Assembly (NCBI GenBank): GCA_963728395.1 | Contig: CAVSJJ010000009.1 | Span: 124,001 to 188,000, forward strand | DNA from: CAVSJJ01 sp963728395 | GTDB taxonomy: Bacteria > Actinomycetota > Actinomycetes > Actinomycetales > Dermatophilaceae | Reading direction: 5' to 3' | Length of the DNA stretch: 64,000 nucleotides | Part shown: one piece after another, positions 24,809 through 33,317 of the stretch | How positions within the stretch are numbered: the stretch's first letter is position 1 | Layout: the number at the start of each line of letters is the position of its first letter | Notes under the pieces: generated by a model | What the model was told of the DNA's origin: nothing | What the model saw: only the letters and a program-made list of their open reading frames with translations | The model's database searches: none | Program-made: the position numbers and the translations under genes

Positions 24809-26203
24809 ATGACGGGCGCGGCATTCTTCGACCTCGACCGGACGTTGCTGTCCGGGGGCACGGGGCGGGTCCTGTCCCGGGCGATGGTCGAGCTCGGGGT
24901 CATCGAGCGGAGCCTGCCGGGGGAGGGCCTCCTCTACGGCCTCTACGACGTGCTCGGTGAGACCCTGCCGTCGATCGCGCTCGCCCGTCAGGCGACGCGG
25001 GTGGCCCGGGGCCGGGCGTCCGACGCGTTCGACGCGGCGGCCGAGGCCGCCGCGGCGGTCATCGCCGGAATGGTGCACCCGTTCGCGCACGCGCTCATCG
25101 AAGAGCATCACGCCGCCGGACGACCCGTCGTCCTCGCGACGACGACCCCGGAGCATCTCGTCCGGCCGCTCGCGGAGCGGCTCGGCATCGATGACGTCAT
25201 CGCGACCCGGTATGCCGTCGGCTCGGACGGGCTCTTCGACGGCGCCCTCGCGGGGCCGTTCGTCTGGTCCCGGGGCAAGGTCGCCGCCGTCCGCGAGTTC
25301 GCCGAGGAGCGGGGCATCTCGCTGGCCGACAGCTACGCCTACTCCGACAGCATCTACGACCTGCCGCTCCTGTCGGCGGTCGGTCACCCCGCCGCGGTCA
25401 ACCCCGACCCCCGGCTCCTCGTCCTCGCCCTCCTGCGCCGGTGGCCCGTCCTCAACCTCGACACCTCGCCGGGGGTCGTGAAGATCCCGATCCTCGGGGT
25501 CGAACTGCAGCGCCTGCTCTTCCTCGCCTCCCGCCCCGAGCTGTTCCCCTATGCCCGGTTCGATGTCGCGGGCACCGAGAACATCCCGGCCGAGGGTGCC
25601 GCGATCCTCGCCTCCAACCACCGCAGCTACTTCGACGTCGCGGCGCTCGTCATGACGATGCGCCCGACGGGCCGGACCAGTCGGATCCTCGCCAAGAAGG
25701 AGGTCTTCGACGTGCCCGTCCTCGGCCGGCTCGCGACCGCCCTCGGCGGGATCCGCGTCGACCGCGGCGCCGCCGGTGCCGAGTCCTTCGAGCACGCGGC
25801 CGCGGCGCTGCGGGCCGGTGAGGTCGTCGCCCTCCTCCCGCAGGCGACGATCCCGCGCGGCGAGACCTTCTTCGAGCCGGTCCTGACCGGCAAGACGGGG
25901 GCGGCCCGGCTCGCGGCGATGACCCGGGCACCGGTCATCCCGATCGGCATCTGGGGCACCGAGCAGGTCTGGCCGCGCTCGGCTCCGATGCCGAACATGC
26001 TCGCGCTCGCCCACCCGCCGACGGTGCGGGTGCGGGTCGGTGAGCCCGTCGAGCTGAAGTACCGCTCGGCCGATGCGGACACCCGCCGGATCATGTCGGC
26101 GATCACCGACCAGCTCCCGGCGCAGGCACGCCGGCGGCATACTCCGACCGAGGAGGAGCTCCGGCGGAGCTATCCGGGCGGGCGCCTTCCCGGGGAGCGG
26201 TGA
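24809..26203 (+). CDS. bifunctional HAD-IB hydrolase / PlsC acyltransferase
   Basis: A 464-residue fusion. Residues 1-215 are a HAD-IB phosphatase domain: AAFFDLDRTLLSGG (catalytic D-x-D), LATTTPEHLVRPLA, and YSDSIYDLPLLSAVG. Residues 240-464 are an acyl-glycerol-phosphate acyltransferase: ASNHRSYFDVAAL (H-x4-D), then GGIRVDRG; the usual P-E-G motif is replaced by LLPQATIPRGE. Such fusions are widespread in actinobacteria and probably act in phosphatidate or related lipid synthesis. It stands alone on this strand. Confidence 0.87.
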   Translation: MTGAAFFDLDRTLLSGGTGRVLSRAMVELGVIERSLPGEGLLYGLYDVLGETLPSIALARQATRVARGRASDAFDAAAEAAAAVIAGMVHPFAHALIEEHHAAGRPVVLATTTPEHLVRPLAERLGIDDVIATRYAVGSDGLFDGALAGPFVWSRGKVAAVREFAEERGISLADSYAYSDSIYDLPLLSAVGHPAAVNPDPRLLVLALLRRWPVLNLDTSPGVVKIPILGVELQRLLFLASRPELFPYARFDVAGTENIPAEGAAILASNHRSYFDVAALVMTMRPTGRTSRILAKKEVFDVPVLGRLATALGGIRVDRGAAGAESFEHAAAALRAGEVVALLPQATIPRGETFFEPVLTGKTGAARLAAMTRAPVIPIGIWGTEQVWPRSAPMPNMLALAHPPTVRVRVGEPVELKYRSADADTRRIMSAITDQLPAQARRRHTPTEEELRRSYPGGRLPGER

Positions 26204-26275
26204 CCGCGGTCCCGGCGGGGCGGGGTTTTTTTCACCCCGGCGCCGGGGTAGGTGCGTGGCGGAGGAGGAAACGCC

Positions 26276-28153
26276 ATGCCAGATGTCGACCGTGTCATCA
26301 AGACCACCATCCCGTCCCGCCTCGACCGCCTGCCCTGGTGCAGATGGCACTGGCTCATCGTCCTGTCACTCGGGACGGTGTGGATCCTCGACGGTCTGGA
26401 GGTGACGATCAAGGGCGCGGTCGGTGCCTCGCTCAAGGACTCGATCGGCTTCTCGACCGTGCAGGTCGCCGGGTCGGCGTCGATCTATATCTTCGGCGCC
26501 ATCACCGGTGCGCTCTTCTGGGGCTACCTCACCGACCGGTTCGGCCGGAAGAAGCTGTTCATCATCACCCTTCTCGTCTACCTGCTCGGCGTGACGATCA
26601 CGGCGACCGCGGGGCTGTGGGTGGCCAAGGGGACGCCCACCTATGTCTGGTTCGCCGTCGGCCGGGTCATGACCGGGTTCGGCATCGGTGGTGAGTACTC
26701 GGCGATCAACTCCGCCATCGACGAGCTGATCCCGGCGCGGGTGCGCGGGACCGTCGACCTCGCCGTCAACGGCTCGTACTGGCTGGGGGCCGGCATCGCC
26801 GCCTTCGCCGGCTACCTCTACCTCAGCAAGCTCCCCTCCGGCGTGGGCTGGCGGGTTGCCTTCGCGACCGGCGCCGTCGTCGCGGTCGGGGTGCTGCTGC
26901 TGCGGCTGTTCGTGCCAGAGAGCCCACGCTGGCTGATGATCCACGGCGAGGAGGACGAGGCGAACCGGGTCGTCGACGACATCGAGAGCAAGGTGGAGGA
27001 CGCGACGGGCGAGGAGCTGCCCGAGGTCGACGACGAGCCTCTCGAGCTGCGCGCGCGCAAGAGCACCGGCTTCGTCGAGATCGCCCGGACGGTCTTCACC
27101 GTCTATCCCAAGCGGTCCTTCGTCGGGTTCTCCCTCATGGCCTCGCAGGCGTTCCTCTACAACGCCCTCTTCTTCACCTACGGTCTCATGCTGACGACCT
27201 TCTACGACGTCTCATCGGCCTCCGTCGGGCTGTTCCTCCTGCCGTTCGCGGCCGGGAACTTCCTTGGTCCGATCCTGTTGGGCCCGCTCTTCGACCGGGT
27301 CGGTCGTCGGCCGCTCATCGGCAGCACGTTCATCGTCGGTGGCGTCCTCGCCGTCGGGACCGGATGGCTGTTCCAGGCCGACGCGCTCAGCGTCGTCTGG
27401 CAGACCGTCATGTGGGTGGGGATCTTCTTCTTCGCCTCGGCGGGCGCCAGCGCGGGCTACCTCACCGTGAGCGAGACCTTCCCGCTCGAGATCCGGGCGA
27501 TGGTCATCGCCCTCTTCTACGCCATCGGGACCGGGGTGAGCGGCATCGTCGGACCCTGGCTGTTCGGTCGGCTCATCTCCTCCGAGCAGCGCATCGAGGT
27601 CTTCTGGGGGTATGCCGCCGCCGGCGTCATCATGGTCGCGGCCGGGATCATCCACGCCTCGATGGGCGTTCGGGCCGAACAGGCCGCCCTGGAGGACATC
27701 GCCGCGCCCCTGTCGGTCGAGGAGGCCGAGGATCAGGAGGAGGGGTCGCAGGACACCGGCTCGGGCGGGTCCGACTCCGGCGAGTCGGGGTCGAGCGAGC
27801 CCGGGTCCGGCGAGTCCACCACGAACGAGGAGCCCGATCGGTCCGCCGCCCGCGAGCGGGAGCCGGCCGCGGTCGGCACGCCGATGACGGCTCAGTCCCC
27901 GGCCGGCGGCTTCCCCGTCGTCCACGAATCCGGGGCGGAGCGGCAGCGGCTCGAGGACGAGACGGCGGTGCTCGTCACGGCCCTCGAGCACGACGGGCCG
28001 GCCCGGCCTCGCGAGCTGAGCCGCCGGGTCCGCTCGCAGTACTGGGGTCCGGGGCGGTTCCGTCAGGCGGTCCGCCACGGCGTGCGCACCCATCAGATCG
28101 GGCGCGAGAAGGGTCGGCTCGTCCTGGCGGAGGACTCACGCAGCCGCCGCTGA
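26276..28153 (+). CDS. MFS transporter with long charged C-terminal extension
   Basis: A 625-residue protein. GGAGGAGGAAA precedes the ATG. Residues about 20-475 hold twelve membrane helices of the sugar/metabolite:H+ symporter type, with DRFGRKKLF after helix 2, GRVMTGFGIGGEYSAINSAI in helix 4 and DRVGRRPLIG after helix 8. A 90-residue Glu/Ser/Gly-rich linker follows, then about 65 residues (from HESGAERQRLEDE to the end) that look like a compact helical domain with LEHDGPARPRELSRRVRS, reminiscent of a winged helix. The family transports sugars, organic acids or aromatics; the substrate is not evident. Confidence 0.85.
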   Translation: MPDVDRVIKTTIPSRLDRLPWCRWHWLIVLSLGTVWILDGLEVTIKGAVGASLKDSIGFSTVQVAGSASIYIFGAITGALFWGYLTDRFGRKKLFIITLLVYLLGVTITATAGLWVAKGTPTYVWFAVGRVMTGFGIGGEYSAINSAIDELIPARVRGTVDLAVNGSYWLGAGIAAFAGYLYLSKLPSGVGWRVAFATGAVVAVGVLLLRLFVPESPRWLMIHGEEDEANRVVDDIESKVEDATGEELPEVDDEPLELRARKSTGFVEIARTVFTVYPKRSFVGFSLMASQAFLYNALFFTYGLMLTTFYDVSSASVGLFLLPFAAGNFLGPILLGPLFDRVGRRPLIGSTFIVGGVLAVGTGWLFQADALSVVWQTVMWVGIFFFASAGASAGYLTVSETFPLEIRAMVIALFYAIGTGVSGIVGPWLFGRLISSEQRIEVFWGYAAAGVIMVAAGIIHASMGVRAEQAALEDIAAPLSVEEAEDQEEGSQDTGSGGSDSGESGSSEPGSGESTTNEEPDRSAAREREPAAVGTPMTAQSPAGGFPVVHESGAERQRLEDETAVLVTALEHDGPARPRELSRRVRSQYWGPGRFRQAVRHGVRTHQIGREKGRLVLAEDSRSRR

Positions 28154-28191
28154 CCTGGCGGCCTCGGTGCCGGGCGGGGCGGTCGGCCGGG

Positions 28192-28437
28192 TCAGCCGGC
28201 CCGGACGCTGGCGAGCATCTCGCGGACCTCGTCCGTGCCCGGCACCCGGCCGTCGGCGAGTACCCGCCCGTCGACGACCATCCCCGGGGTCCGGGCCACG
28301 CCGAGGGCGATGATCTCGTCGTGGTCGCTGACGAGGGTGACCTCGCCGTCGACGCCGAGCTCTTCGATCGCCGAGCGCGCGGCGGACAGGAGATGCTCGG
28401 TGTTCCGGTCGGCGATCCCGGCCACGATGACGCGCAT
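28192..28437 (-). CDS. small thioredoxin-fold protein lacking the CXXC motif
   Basis: An 81-residue protein beginning MRVIVAGIADRNTEHLLSAA, with AAAGGGAGGTG as an excellent ribosome binding site. The pattern, with a beta strand, loop, helix and later a cis-proline-like ARTPGMVVDGRVLADG, matches the short thioredoxin-like redox disulfide family. The position of the usual C-P-x-C is A-D-R-N, so it cannot do dithiol chemistry. It lies divergent from the iron uptake genes, with 202 bases between the starts. Function unknown. Confidence 0.6.
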   Translation of the reverse strand: MRVIVAGIADRNTEHLLSAARSAIEELGVDGEVTLVSDHDEIIALGVARTPGMVVDGRVLADGRVPGTDEVREMLASVRAG

Positions 28438-28576
28438 CGGCACCTCCCTTTGGTCGGACGTTGCGTCGGTCGGACGCTCACGTGGGCTCCAGTCTCGCCG
28501 CTCACCGGCATCGACGGCACCCCGAGGCCGTGTCGGTTCCGTCACGCGGAACGGGCCTGACCTCGCCGAATTGATG

Positions 28577-28609
28577 ACTAAGGTAACCCTAAGTTAGGTT
28601 TACCTTAGT
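28577..28609. promoter_or_regulatory. DtxR/IdeR-like iron box upstream of efeU
   Basis: A 33-base imperfect palindrome: ACTAAGGTAA on the left mirrors TTACCTTAGT on the right around CCTAAGTTAGG. It contains TTAGG/CCTAA halves like the DtxR/IdeR consensus, apparently as two overlapping sites. It is strikingly AT-rich in this GC-rich DNA and ends 30 bases before the efeU start. Repression of the efe operon by iron-loaded DtxR/IdeR is the natural reading. Confidence 0.82.
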
Positions 28610-28639
28610 CCGTCCGGTCACCGACAAGGAGCCCCCGGA

Positions 28640-29491
28640 ATGCTGCTCAGCAACGCCCTCATCGGCCTGCGTGAGGGTCTCGAGGCCAGCCTCGTCGTCG
28701 TCATCCTCCTCGCCTTCCTCCGCAAGACCGAGCGGAGCTGGGCGGTCCGCTATGTCTGGCTCGGCGTCGCAGCCGCCGTCACCTTCAGCGTGGCCCTCGG
28801 CGCCGTCCTCACCTTCGGCACGCGGGAGCTGTCCTTCACGGCCCAGGAGCTCATCGGGGGCACCGCGAGCATCGTCGCCGTCGGGTTCGTCACGGCGATG
28901 GTCTTCTGGATGCGCAAGGCCGCCCGGACGATCTCGGCGGAGCTGCAGGGCGCGCTCGACCGCGCCGTCGGCGTCGGTGCCCTCTCGGTCGCGCTCGTCG
29001 GCTTCCTCGGTGTCGGCCGCGAGGGCCTGGAGACGGCGATCTTCTTCTACGCCAGCGTCCAGGCCGCCGGCGAGGGCACGACCCTGCCGCTCGTCGGCTT
29101 CGTCGCCGGGATCGCCGGAGCCATCGCCCTCGGTTTCCTCATGTACCGCGGCGCGCTGCGCATCAACCTCGGTGCATTCTTCCGCTGGACCGGGGTAGCC
29201 CTCATCGTCGTCGCCGCGGGCATTCTCGCCTACGGCATCCACGACCTTCAGGAGGCCGGCTTCCTGCCCGGCCTGACCAGCCTCGCCTTCGACGTCAGCG
29301 CGGCGGTCCCGCCGGACTCGTGGTACGGCACGCTCCTGCGCGGCACCGTCAACTTCAGCCCGAACACGACGTGGCTGCAGGCCATCGCCTGGGTCCTCTA
29401 CGTCGGCATCATCACCCCCCTCTTCCTCCGCCGTCCGTCGCGGCCCGAGCCGGTCGCGACCACGCCGGCCCGCGAGCGCAGCCGCGCCTGA
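28640..29491 (+). CDS. efeU: iron permease EfeU/FTR1 family
   Basis: A 283-residue membrane protein with seven helices. Both iron-translocation motifs are present: LIGLREGLEASLVV in helix 1 and VGREGLETAIFFYAS in helix 4 (R-E-x-x-E). The length and the C-terminal PLFLRRPS tail are typical of bacterial EfeU. It is followed by efeO and the remains of efeB, so it is part of the EfeUOB uptake system, with the iron box upstream setting its regulation. Confidence 0.93.
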   Translation: MLLSNALIGLREGLEASLVVVILLAFLRKTERSWAVRYVWLGVAAAVTFSVALGAVLTFGTRELSFTAQELIGGTASIVAVGFVTAMVFWMRKAARTISAELQGALDRAVGVGALSVALVGFLGVGREGLETAIFFYASVQAAGEGTTLPLVGFVAGIAGAIALGFLMYRGALRINLGAFFRWTGVALIVVAAGILAYGIHDLQEAGFLPGLTSLAFDVSAAVPPDSWYGTLLRGTVNFSPNTTWLQAIAWVLYVGIITPLFLRRPSRPEPVATTPARERSRA

Positions 29492-29564
29492 GCGGGCCCG
29501 CACGTCCCCAGACCTCCCGCGCCGTGCGGGTATGCCGCCACGTCGCCCCGAGCCAAGGAGCACC

Positions 29565-30707
29565 ATGTCCGTGTCCCGCCCGTCCGCCGCCGTCGGCGCC
29601 GCCGTCCTGCTGGCCGTCGCTCTCGGTGGGTGCGGCTCAGCCGACTCCAGTGGCGCGGATCGCTCCACGGCCGGCCCCGTCACCGTCGAGGCCACCGACT
29701 CGGCCTGCAATCTGAGCCGGCGGACCGCCTCGGCCGGTCCCGTCGAGTTCCGGATCCACAACAGCGGGAGCACGGTGACCGAGTTCTACGTCTACGGCGA
29801 GGGAGACCGGGTCATGGGCGAGGTCGAGAACATCACGCCGGGTCTGACGCGCACCCTGCACGTCGATCTGTCCACCCCCGGGACGTACCAGACCGCCTGC
29901 AAGCCCGGGATGGCCGGGGACGGCATCCGCTCCGACTTCACGGTGACCGGGACGGCGGGGACGAGCGCGCCGGACGCCGCGTCGGCCGACGCGGTGGCCC
30001 GCTACGAGGACTTCGTCGCAGCCCAGGCCGACGAGCTTCTCGCCCGCACGACGACCTTCGTCGGCTACGTGACGGACGGCGACGTCGGCAAGGCGAAGGC
30101 GGCCTACCCGCGGGCCCGGGCCGGCTGGGAGCAGATCGAGCCCGTCGCCGAGTCCTTCGGCGACCTCGACGCGAGGATCGACGGCCGCGCGGACGTCGTG
30201 GCCGAGGGGATGGAGTTCACCGGCTTCCACCGCCTCGAGAAGGACCTGTGGGTCGACGGCCTCCAGCCGGACAGCTCCGAGATCGCCGACCGGCTCCTCG
30301 CCGACGTTCGGGCGGTCACCGCGAAGGCCAGGGCGGTCGAGCTGACGCCGCTGCAGCTCGCGAACGGGGCCAGGAGCCTGCTCGACGAGGTGGCGACCGG
30401 CAAGATCACCGGTGAGGAGGAGCGGTACTCGCACACCGACCTGTGGGACTTCGAGGCGAACGTCAAGGGGAGCCGGGCCGCGATCGACGCGCTGCGCCCC
30501 GTCCTGCGCGAGCGCGACCCGGAGCTGCTCGAGCGGATCGACGCGGGCTTCGAGGCGCTCGAGGACGAACTCGACCGGCACCGCACCGACGCCGGCTTCG
30601 TCCACTACACCACCCTCGGCAGGGGCCAGCTCAAGGCGCTGTCGGCCCGCCTCGACGCCGTCGGCGAGCCGGTCTCCCGGGTCGTCGGGGTCCTCGCCGC
30701 GTCGTGA
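29565..30707 (+). CDS. efeO: iron uptake lipoprotein EfeO
   Basis: A 380-residue exported protein. CAAGGAG precedes the ATG at 29565. The leader ends in the lipobox ALGGC (Cys 23). A cupredoxin-like domain (about residues 35-130, with DSACNLSRR and TACKPGMAG) is followed by an M75-like helical domain containing the H-x-x-E metal motif GFHRLEKDLWVDG. This two-domain layout matches full-length EfeO. It delivers iron to EfeU from outside the membrane. Its usual partner EfeB is broken just downstream. Confidence 0.92.
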   Translation: MSVSRPSAAVGAAVLLAVALGGCGSADSSGADRSTAGPVTVEATDSACNLSRRTASAGPVEFRIHNSGSTVTEFYVYGEGDRVMGEVENITPGLTRTLHVDLSTPGTYQTACKPGMAGDGIRSDFTVTGTAGTSAPDAASADAVARYEDFVAAQADELLARTTTFVGYVTDGDVGKAKAAYPRARAGWEQIEPVAESFGDLDARIDGRADVVAEGMEFTGFHRLEKDLWVDGLQPDSSEIADRLLADVRAVTAKARAVELTPLQLANGARSLLDEVATGKITGEEERYSHTDLWDFEANVKGSRAAIDALRPVLRERDPELLERIDAGFEALEDELDRHRTDAGFVHYTTLGRGQLKALSARLDAVGEPVSRVVGVLAAS

Positions 30708-30732
30708 GCGGACGCCCGGGCCGCCCGGGCCC

Positions 30733-31755
30733 GTCGATGTCGTGGCCTTCCGCGGCGCACACCAGGCCGGCATCGTCACCCCGGCCCGGGACCGGCTGCA
30801 TGCCGTCGCCCTCGACGTGACGACGACGGACCGCGCCGCCCTGGCCGACCGGCCGACCTGCTGCGGACCTGGACCCGAGCCGCGGAGCGGATGACGATGG
30901 GGGCCGAGGTCGCCCCGGTTCGGCCTCGCCGACCGGTGCCCGGATGCCCTCGTCGTCCTCCCGGCCTTCGTCGGGGACCGGCTCGACCCCGCGGGCAGCG
31001 GAGGCGACCTGTGCATCCAGGCGTGCGCCGACGACCCGCAGGTGGCGGTCCACGCCGTTCGCAACCTCGTCCGGCTGGGTTTCGGCACCGTCGCTGTCCG
31101 GTGGGGCCAGCTCGGCTATGGGCGGACGTCGTCGACCTCGACGAGCCAGACCACGCCCCGCAACCTGTTCGGGTTCAAGAACGGCACGGCCACCCTCAAG
31201 GCCGAGGACCGGGCCGGCCTCGACGAGCACGTGTGGGTCCATCAGACCGACGTGCCGGACGGCGCGTCCTGGATGGTGGGCGGCAGCTACCTCGACGCCC
31301 GGCGGATCCGGATGCACCTCGAGCTCTGGGACCGGGCACCGCTCCAGGAGCAGGAGGACATCATCGGTCGTGACAAGCGGGAGGGCGCACCCCTCGGGCA
31401 GCGGCACGAGGTCGACCCGCTGGACTTCCACCGCCGTGGGGCCGACGGGAACCCGGCGATCCCGACCGACGCGCACGTGTCCCTCGCCCACCACAGCCAC
31501 ATCGGCGTCCGGATCCTGCGCCGGGGCTACACCTTCACCGACGGCACCGACGGTGTGGGCCAGCTCGACGCGGTGCTGTTCTTCATCGCCTTCGCCCGAA
31601 CCGCCCATCGGCAGTTCGTGCCGATGCAGCAGGCCCTGGCCGGGGCCGACCCGATGCACGAGTACGTCGCGTACACGGGCTCGGCGCTGTTCGCCTGCCC
31701 GCCCGGCCTCGACGGACCCGACGACCACTGGGGCCGGCGGCTGCTCGAGGCCTGA
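30733..31755 (+). pseudogene. efeB: degraded efeB (Dyp-type heme peroxidase)
   Basis: The family sequence can be followed only across three reading frames. VDVVAFRGAHQAGIVTPARD begins without start codon or Tat leader right after efeO. The frame breaks at an exact 8-bp tandem duplication, GGCCGACC at 30843-30850 and 30851-30858; removing one copy restores LADLLRTWTRAAERMTMG. Near 30910-30918 a segment of several tens of residues is missing and the frame shifts again, resuming RFGLADRCPDALVVLPAF. From there to 31755 it is open, but the catalytic G-x-x-D-G reads FGFKNGT (Asp to Asn). Initiation at internal GTG 31042 could still give a 237-residue fragment, unlikely to work. Confidence 0.85.
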
Positions 31756-31867
31756 GGTGGGGCCGGCGGCCGCGCGAGGTCAGATCCTCGAGGGGCCGCC
31801 GGAGCGAGAGGCGGTCCTGGGGCCGTTGTGCCGCACCGGGAAGGCGGCGCACCAGCCCCAGGACCGA

Positions 31868-33133
31868 TCAGCCGACCTCCGAGAGGTTGCGGCTGGGTGC
31901 GGCATACGCACTGGCAGGGGGTTCATAGGCGCAGAAGGGCTCGGACTCGAGCACGTCTCCGGTGACGGCATACGCGCGGGCCCGGCTGCCACCGCACACG
32001 GCGCGGTACTTGCAGACGCCGCACTTGCCCTTGATGAGGCTGCGGTCGCGCAGGTTCCGGAACAGCTCGGAGTCGCGGTAGACGGTGACGAGGTCGTCGG
32101 TGCGGACGTTGCCTGCGGAGACGGGAAGGAACCCGGAGGGGAAGATGTCGCCGGTGTGGCTGACGAACATGAAGCCGTCGCCGTCGGTGACGTTGCGCGC
32201 CCGGCCGATGCCGTCGACCATCGAGTGCTGCGTGCCGGAGGTGAGCACGTCGTGGTCGCCGGTCGCCTCGGCCTTCTTGCGCTCGAGAACGACCCGGGAG
32301 AACTGCGGGGCGGCGGTCGCCTTGATGTCGAAGGTCGCGGTCTTGGACAGGTCGTACAGCTGGTTGAAGACCTGCTCGAACTCTGCGGCGCTCGCGACGT
32401 CCTCGGGCTTGGCACGCCCCATGGGCACGATGAAGAAGACCTCCCAGAAGACGATGCCGAGCTCGCCCATGAGGTCGCACATCGCCGGCATGTCGTCGAT
32501 GTTGTTCTTGCGGACGACCGTGTTGACCTGAGTGGTGAGCCCGACCTCGCGCGCCTCGCGGAGGATGCGCATCCCGTGCTCGAAGGAGCCGTTGACCCGG
32601 CGGAACGTGTCGTGGATGTCCGATGTCGACCCGTCGAGGCTGACCGCGAGCCGGGCCAGCCCGGCGTCCTTGAGGTCGCGCATCATCTCCTTCGTGCACA
32701 GCGGGGTCGTCGCGGGCGTGATCGCCATCCGCAGGCCGAGGTCGGCGCCGAAGCGGACGAGCTCGACGATGTCGGGGCGCTTGAGCGCGTCGCCGCCGCT
32801 GAAGACGAAGATGATCCGACCGAACTCCCTGATCCGCGTCAGCATGGCCTTGGCCTCGTCGGTGCTCAGCTCGCCCGGGTCGCGGAACGGCTGGGCCTCG
32901 GCACGGCAGTGTTGACAGGCGAGGTCGCAGGCCTGGGTCGTCTCCCAGATGACGAGGAAGGGGGCCCGGTCGAAGTCCATCGTCATGCCGGGCGGCCCGC
33001 CGGTGCCGAGGGCCCGTCCTGCGGGATGTCCACCGGGATGACCACCGGGGTGTCCCCCTGGGTGTCCGCTGGAGTTCCCACCGGCCGCATGTGGCTGCGT
33101 CATGAGGTTGACGGTAGGTCGTTGAATCGGCAT
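31868..33133 (-). CDS. radical SAM/SPASM domain protein
   Basis: A 421-residue enzyme. After a 50-residue tail with four tandem G-H-P-G units (SSGHPGGHPGGHPGGHPAG) comes the radical SAM core: ETTQACDLACQHCRAEA with the C-x3-C-x2-C cluster, FVFSGGDALKRPD and the AVSLDGSTSDIHD strand. The C-terminal SPASM region has KGKCGVCKYRAVCGGSRARA and a last cysteine in EPFCAYEP. It resembles the heme-modifying (NirJ/AhbD-like) group, consistent with its place beside iron genes, but the substrate is unknown. The start is uncertain; ATGs at 33103 and near 32990 are alternatives. Confidence 0.82.
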   Translation of the reverse strand: MPIQRPTVNLMTQPHAAGGNSSGHPGGHPGGHPGGHPAGRALGTGGPPGMTMDFDRAPFLVIWETTQACDLACQHCRAEAQPFRDPGELSTDEAKAMLTRIREFGRIIFVFSGGDALKRPDIVELVRFGADLGLRMAITPATTPLCTKEMMRDLKDAGLARLAVSLDGSTSDIHDTFRRVNGSFEHGMRILREAREVGLTTQVNTVVRKNNIDDMPAMCDLMGELGIVFWEVFFIVPMGRAKPEDVASAAEFEQVFNQLYDLSKTATFDIKATAAPQFSRVVLERKKAEATGDHDVLTSGTQHSMVDGIGRARNVTDGDGFMFVSHTGDIFPSGFLPVSAGNVRTDDLVTVYRDSELFRNLRDRSLIKGKCGVCKYRAVCGGSRARAYAVTGDVLESEPFCAYEPPASAYAAPSRNLSEVG

Positions 33134-33317
33134 CTTTCCAGAAAGGTGACCCTCGCCTCATCGGCATCGTCGCAGGTCGCGCCGCCTCCGGTGACGAAGG
33201 TCACGCCGTCGCGCCGGTCCTGATGCGACGACGTCGCCCGCATCGGCGTGACGCTGCTCGTCTCCCGCCTGCACGGCCGGGGTGACGGCACGGCATCCGT
33301 TAGGGGAACCTAAGGGA

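Noticed and set aside
26218..26248. T-tract and CCCCGGCGCCGGGG palindrome as a terminator of the HAD-PlsC gene
   Set aside because: The palindrome lies after the T-tract, not before it, so neither strand gives hairpin followed by U-tract. It may be part of the promoter of the following MFS gene.
30891..31373. Separate open frame starting MTMGAEV within the efeB region
   Set aside because: Only its first few residues match the peroxidase; the rest is an Arg/Pro-rich shadow of the real frame.
33300..33313. TTAGGGGAACCTAA before zwf as an iron box
   Set aside because: The halves are separated by four bases instead of the nine in the DtxR/IdeR consensus, and the right half merges with the ribosome binding site of zwf.
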